Assembly: GCA_964404075.1 (NCBI GenBank)
Contig: CAYOIM010000036.1
Span: 1 to 8,618, forward strand
DNA from: CAYTED01 sp964404075
GTDB taxonomy: Bacteria; Patescibacteriota; Minisyncoccia; Moranbacterales; UBA1568
DNA: 8,618 bases
Direction of reading: 5' to 3'
Shown: positions 6,359-8,618 of the stretch, piece by piece
How positions within the stretch are numbered: the stretch's first letter is position 1
How the letters are laid out: each line of letters begins with the position of its first letter
The notes under the pieces: generated by a model
What the model saw: the letters and a program-made list of their open reading frames with translations, nothing else
Database searches by the model: none
Told to the model about the DNA's origin: nothing
Translations under genes and position numbers: made by a program

Positions 6359-6793
6359 CTAGCTCAGGGCGAGATACACCATGTTCGCAAAGGCATCCCA
6401 GCGCTCTTCCCTCTCCGCATATGACGGTCCGGCGAAAAGATGCGGCGGAACGAAGAGCTCCAAGCCTCGATCCGACGACATCAGACTGGCAGGGGGACCA
6501 GGATCACCCGCGATCCGAAAAAAGATAATTTCGTCCAGCATGGCGACGGTCATATGCTGTTGGCAGAGATACCGATGAAGCTGGTCATCGAGAATATCCG
6601 CCATCACCTGCACATCCCACTCCTTCATGATGGCCAGCGTGTACACCAGCGCCCCACCCGATGCCGGAATGACAGTCACTCCGTTCCTTACCTTTCGCTC
6701 ATAGAGCTCCACCGAATACAACCCGAAAAACACAGAAATTGATTCGATGAAGGCGAGCCACAAGCGATACCATGCCATATCCTGTATGTTCAT
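6359..6793 (-). CDS. Unrecognised 144-residue protein
   Basis: I do not recognise a family. The gene is nevertheless well supported: it has a canonical AAGGAGG Shine-Dalgarno sequence seven bases before the ATG, a good promoter 47 bases further upstream and a strong terminator after the stop. The protein starts with a moderately hydrophobic, aromatic-rich stretch (about 8-30) that could be a membrane-associated or buried helix, but it is not a clear transmembrane segment. The middle (about 55-95) reads as alternating helices, and the C-terminal part is richer in Pro, Gly and acidic residues, with a terminal helix (about 126-143). No metal-binding or catalytic motif stands out; the single Cys (C77) and the His residues are scattered. 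It appears to be a single-gene transcription unit between trpS and the rhodanese gene. Confidence 0.82.
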   Translation of the reverse strand: MNIQDMAWYRLWLAFIESISVFFGLYSVELYERKVRNGVTVIPASGGALVYTLAIMKEWDVQVMADILDDQLHRYLCQQHMTVAMLDEIIFFRIAGDPGPPASLMSSDRGLELFVPPHLFAGPSYAEREERWDAFANMVYLALS

Positions 6794-6800
6794 GACCTAT

Positions 6801-6807
6801 CCTCCTT
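6801..6807 (-). promoter_or_regulatory. Consensus ribosome binding site of the 144-aa protein gene
   Basis: AAGGAGG on the minus strand lies seven bases before the ATG at 6793. It is the strongest Shine-Dalgarno match in the window, in contrast to zur, rel, rhodanese and trpS, which show none at a usable distance. Confidence 0.85.
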
Positions 6808-6846
6808 CGATTGAGTAAGAACTCCCAAAAGAACTGCTTGGTGGGG

Positions 6847-6875
6847 ATACTACGCTCGAAACCTCTTTTCGTCAA
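6847..6875 (-). promoter_or_regulatory. Predicted promoter of the 144-aa protein gene
   Basis: The minus-strand -35 TTGACG (6875-6870) begins directly after the trpS stop codon (TGA at 6878-6876). It is followed by an ideal 17-base spacer and -10 TAGTAT (6852-6847). The predicted start near 6840 leaves a leader of about 47 bases that contains the consensus ribosome binding site and two spaced copies of AGTTCTT. No terminator separates trpS from this promoter. Confidence 0.6.
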
Positions 6876-8027
6876 TCAGCACGAGATAAGCCCTACTTTT
6901 TCGAAAACCTTCTGCATTTTCTTCACCGCGATTGGACGAATCTTTTCTCTCCCTTCCGCGAGAATTTTGAGCACCTCCTCATCCGAAAGAATAGCGACCT
7001 TTTCCTGAAGCGGTATGAGGAAGGCGATAATCACTTCCCCGAGATCCTTCTTGAAATCACCATAGCCCTTGCCTATATACATCTCAACAATTTCTTCCGA
7101 AGTTTTTCCTGAAAACAATGTGTAGATATTGATGAGGTTTCTCAATGCCGGCTTGTCATCGCTGTAGGCGATTTCACTTCCGCTATCCGTCACCGCCTTC
7201 ATAATTTTTTTCCGAACCTGATCCGGCGTATCAGAAAGCGCAATATAATTATATTCTGAGCCTGCCGACTTCGACATTTTCTTGCTCGGATCATCGAGCC
7301 CCATGATGAGCGCGCCCTCCTTCGAAACTTTCCCCTCGGGGATAACGAAGGTCTCACCGAATTTCTTATTGAACCGTTCCGCGAGCGTCCTCGTCAATTC
7401 GATATGTTGCATTTGATCCTTCCCCACTGGGACGACGACCGTATCATACAGCAAGATATCCGCCGCCATGAGCACCGGATAATCGAAAAGACCAACACCA
7501 ACAGAATTAAATTGTTCAATTGTTGTCAAAGATAACGCCGCAATTGCTTCCGCACTACTATCCTTTTCATTCACCACCGATGAAATTAGTTTTGCTATTT
7601 TTTCTTTAATATCATCAAGCGAATCATCTTTCTTAATCTCTCTAACAACAGAAGATATTCTCTCTAAAGCATCAAAATTAACAAGTGCCTTACTCTTAAA
7701 CTGCGTCATCTTTGTCAGATCGCCATTCTTGGTAATCGTATTCAGAATCCATGCGAGTTCGGCATGCTCTTTCACTTGCGACTGGATAAACATCGTCGAC
7801 TTCGTTGGGTCAATGCCAGAAGCGAGGTAGATTTTGGCGACTTCCAAGGTTTTCTTGCGAAGCTCCGACGGATCCTGCGGCACCGTGATAGCATGCAGAT
7901 CCACGATACAGAAAATCGCCTCATACTCGTCCTGAAGCTCTTGCCATTGCCGAATCGCCCCGAGATAATTCCCGATGTGCAGATTTCCCGACGGTTGTAT
8001 ACCTGAAAATATCCTTTTTCGAGCCAT
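6876..8027 (-). CDS. trpS: Tryptophanyl-tRNA synthetase with an extra internal segment
   Basis: Charges tRNA-Trp with tryptophan in the cytoplasm. The class I signatures are intact: HIGN in the PSGNLHIGNYLGA block (residues 13-25) and KMSKS (250-254). TrpRS-specific blocks include ILNTITKNGDLTKMTQFK (94-111), YPVLMAADILLY (183-194) and PVGKDQMQHIEL (200-211). The protein has 383 residues, whereas compact bacterial TrpRS have about 330-340. The excess lies between MTQFK and GLFDYP (about residues 115-174), where compact TrpRS have only about ten residues. The DNA for that segment is strikingly AT-rich (see the separate entry). The ATG at 8027 has no Shine-Dalgarno sequence; an out-of-frame ATG at 8038 is ignored. 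A candidate promoter lies at 8051-8079, so trpS is probably its own transcription unit. The catalytic core appears functional. Confidence 0.96.
   Translation of the reverse strand: MARKRIFSGIQPSGNLHIGNYLGAIRQWQELQDEYEAIFCIVDLHAITVPQDPSELRKKTLEVAKIYLASGIDPTKSTMFIQSQVKEHAELAWILNTITKNGDLTKMTQFKSKALVNFDALERISSVVREIKKDDSLDDIKEKIAKLISSVVNEKDSSAEAIAALSLTTIEQFNSVGVGLFDYPVLMAADILLYDTVVVPVGKDQMQHIELTRTLAERFNKKFGETFVIPEGKVSKEGALIMGLDDPSKKMSKSAGSEYNYIALSDTPDQVRKKIMKAVTDSGSEIAYSDDKPALRNLINIYTLFSGKTSEEIVEMYIGKGYGDFKKDLGEVIIAFLIPLQEKVAILSDEEVLKILAEGREKIRPIAVKKMQKVFEKVGLISC
7506..7685 (-). other. AT-rich in-frame insert within trpS (about residues 115-174)
   Basis: By direct count 7501-7680 is about 31-32% G+C (22, 18 and 17 of 60 in successive 60-base blocks), while 7801-7860 in the same gene is 48%. 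Codons switch to AGA, TTA, ATA, AAA and GTT, unlike the CTC/ATC/CGC style of the neighbours. The encoded stretch is mostly helical and charged (SLDDIKEKIAKL) and contains a partial internal repeat: ISSVVRE at 124-130 and ISSVVNE at 148-154. No stop interrupts it. It is too short for a typical intein and has no Cys at the left junction. Exact borders are uncertain by several codons. Confidence 0.75.
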
Positions 8028-8050
8028 AATAATAACATGAGCGCTTCTTC

Positions 8051-8079
8051 ATTCTAACGGAAACATCACTCTCCCACAA
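8051..8079 (-). promoter_or_regulatory. Candidate promoter of trpS
   Basis: On the minus strand TTGTGG (8079-8074; three of six) and TAGAAT (8056-8051; five of six) are separated by 17 bases. Transcription would start near 8044, giving a leader of about 17 bases. It lies in the 52-bp gap after the membrane protein gene. No T-box or leader-peptide structure fits in such a short leader. Confidence 0.45.
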
Positions 8080-8574
8080 TCACTTCAAGCGATTATTGAT
8101 GAAGAGGAGCACGAGGAGCGGCACAGCCATCCAGACGATCTCGGCGATCGGTGTCGCGAAGAGACCGTACACCGGAAGGGATATATAGGAAAGCGCGACC
8201 TTCTGCGGAAGGAGCGAGAACACCGTGCTCACGAAAAATCCCGTGACGAGGACGCTCATCACGAAGAGTCGCCAGAAGAAATCCGTCCCGGCGCTCGCAA
8301 TATGCACATCGAACAGCCGATTATCGATGGCCGTGAGGAACAGCACGATAACGAAGAAGGCGATGAGCTGACCATACACGGAAAAATCGAGGAACCCTGA
8401 AGAGAGCACTCCCACGAAAGCGAGCGCGATATAGGTATTGATGAGGATATTGATGAGTTTCCACCGCCCGAAGAGGAACCCCACTCCCAAGCTCAGCAGG
8501 ATGAAGACGAGAAGGAAAGAAACATCCCCCGCCGACTTGCCCAGTGATGAGAAAACCGCCAATAACGCATCCAT
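8080..8574 (-). CDS. Unrecognised membrane protein with about five transmembrane helices
   Basis: I do not recognise a family. From the ATG at 8574, preceded by AGGAG four bases upstream (8583-8579), the protein has 164 residues. Hydrophobic helices are predicted by eye at about 19-36, 41-58, 66-84, 100-121 and 143-160, with short loops carrying RWK (37-39), DNR (84-86) and a C-terminal NRLK. There is no signal peptide, no Cys and no catalytic motif. A longer frame starting from TTG at 8613 is rejected, because that TTG lies in TTGACA, which resembles a -35 box (8613-8608), and because the Shine-Dalgarno sequence marks 8574. It lies 52 bp upstream of trpS on the same strand; a shared function is not implied. 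A CvpA-like or small-transporter nature would be only a guess. Confidence 0.8.
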   Translation of the reverse strand: MDALLAVFSSLGKSAGDVSFLLVFILLSLGVGFLFGRWKLINILINTYIALAFVGVLSSGFLDFSVYGQLIAFFVIVLFLTAIDNRLFDVHIASAGTDFFWRLFVMSVLVTGFFVSTVFSLLPQKVALSYISLPVYGLFATPIAEIVWMAVPLLVLLFINNRLK

Positions 8575-8618
8575 AGCTCTCCTACGGTACCATTTCCGTT
8601 CTGGGATTGTCAAAAAGG

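Noticed and set aside
6350..6430. tRNA-like 5' end (GGGCTAGCTCAG near 6356)
   Set aside because: The sequence resembles an acceptor and D-arm start, but no anticodon stem, T-arm GGTTCGA motif or matching acceptor 3' end follows, and it lies inside the end of a coding gene.
7506..7685. Intein in trpS
   Set aside because: The insert is about 50-60 residues, far below known functional inteins. It has no N-terminal Cys/Ser splice block or C-terminal HN motif, and the enzyme frame continues through it.
1..8618. Alternative genetic code (TGA as glycine, as in some CPR lineages)
   Set aside because: TGA ends rhodanese, PBP, trpS and the membrane protein at the expected lengths, and no internal TGA occurs in any gene.
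1..8618. CRISPR array, prophage, defence island or transposon
   Set aside because: There are no direct repeat-spacer series, integrase, transposase, restriction or toxin motifs; the genes are mostly housekeeping or metal-uptake functions.

Overview
The window comes from a compact bacterial genome with moderately high GC and is read with the standard bacterial code: TAG, TGA and TAA all end genes and no gene carries an internal TGA. Several traits suggest, without proving, a Patescibacteria/CPR-like organism: several starts lack a Shine-Dalgarno sequence, the RelA/SpoT homologue is short, the intergenic gaps are tight, and trpS carries an extra insert.

Layout. Left part (minus strand): a metal-uptake operon, transcribed right to left as a Fur/Zur-family regulator (1753-2184), a ZnuA-like metal-binding protein (745-1674) and a ZnuC-like ATPase (743 to the left edge, 3' end cut off). 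The permease, znuB, is not in view and would be expected just past the left edge. The regulator starts back to back with a plus-strand RelA/SpoT (Rel) gene at 2275-3777. The 90 bp between them hold two divergent promoters whose -35 boxes overlap, plus a perfect 9-1-9 palindrome that fills the spacer of the regulator's own promoter. Middle: a hairpin repeat lies between the convergent ends of rel and a class A penicillin-binding protein (3839-5869, minus), which follows a small rhodanese-domain protein (5914-6267, minus). Right part (all minus): an unrecognised 144-aa protein with its own promoter, Shine-Dalgarno sequence and terminator; tryptophanyl-tRNA synthetase trpS (6876-8027); and a five-helix membrane protein (8080-8574).

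How the parts work together. The operon is a self-regulated zinc (or similar metal) uptake unit. The position of the palindrome suggests that the same regulator could affect the adjoining (p)ppGpp synthetase/hydrolase. The PBP, rhodanese, trpS and membrane genes are housekeeping or unknown genes with no obvious shared pathway.

I see no CRISPR array, transposase, phage gene, toxin-antitoxin pair or rRNA/tRNA gene. The strongest leads are (1) the shared zur/rel control region, (2) a compositionally foreign, AT-rich, in-frame insert of about 50-60 codons in trpS, and (3) a 31-bp palindromic repeat present twice. None of these is by itself an evident new system.
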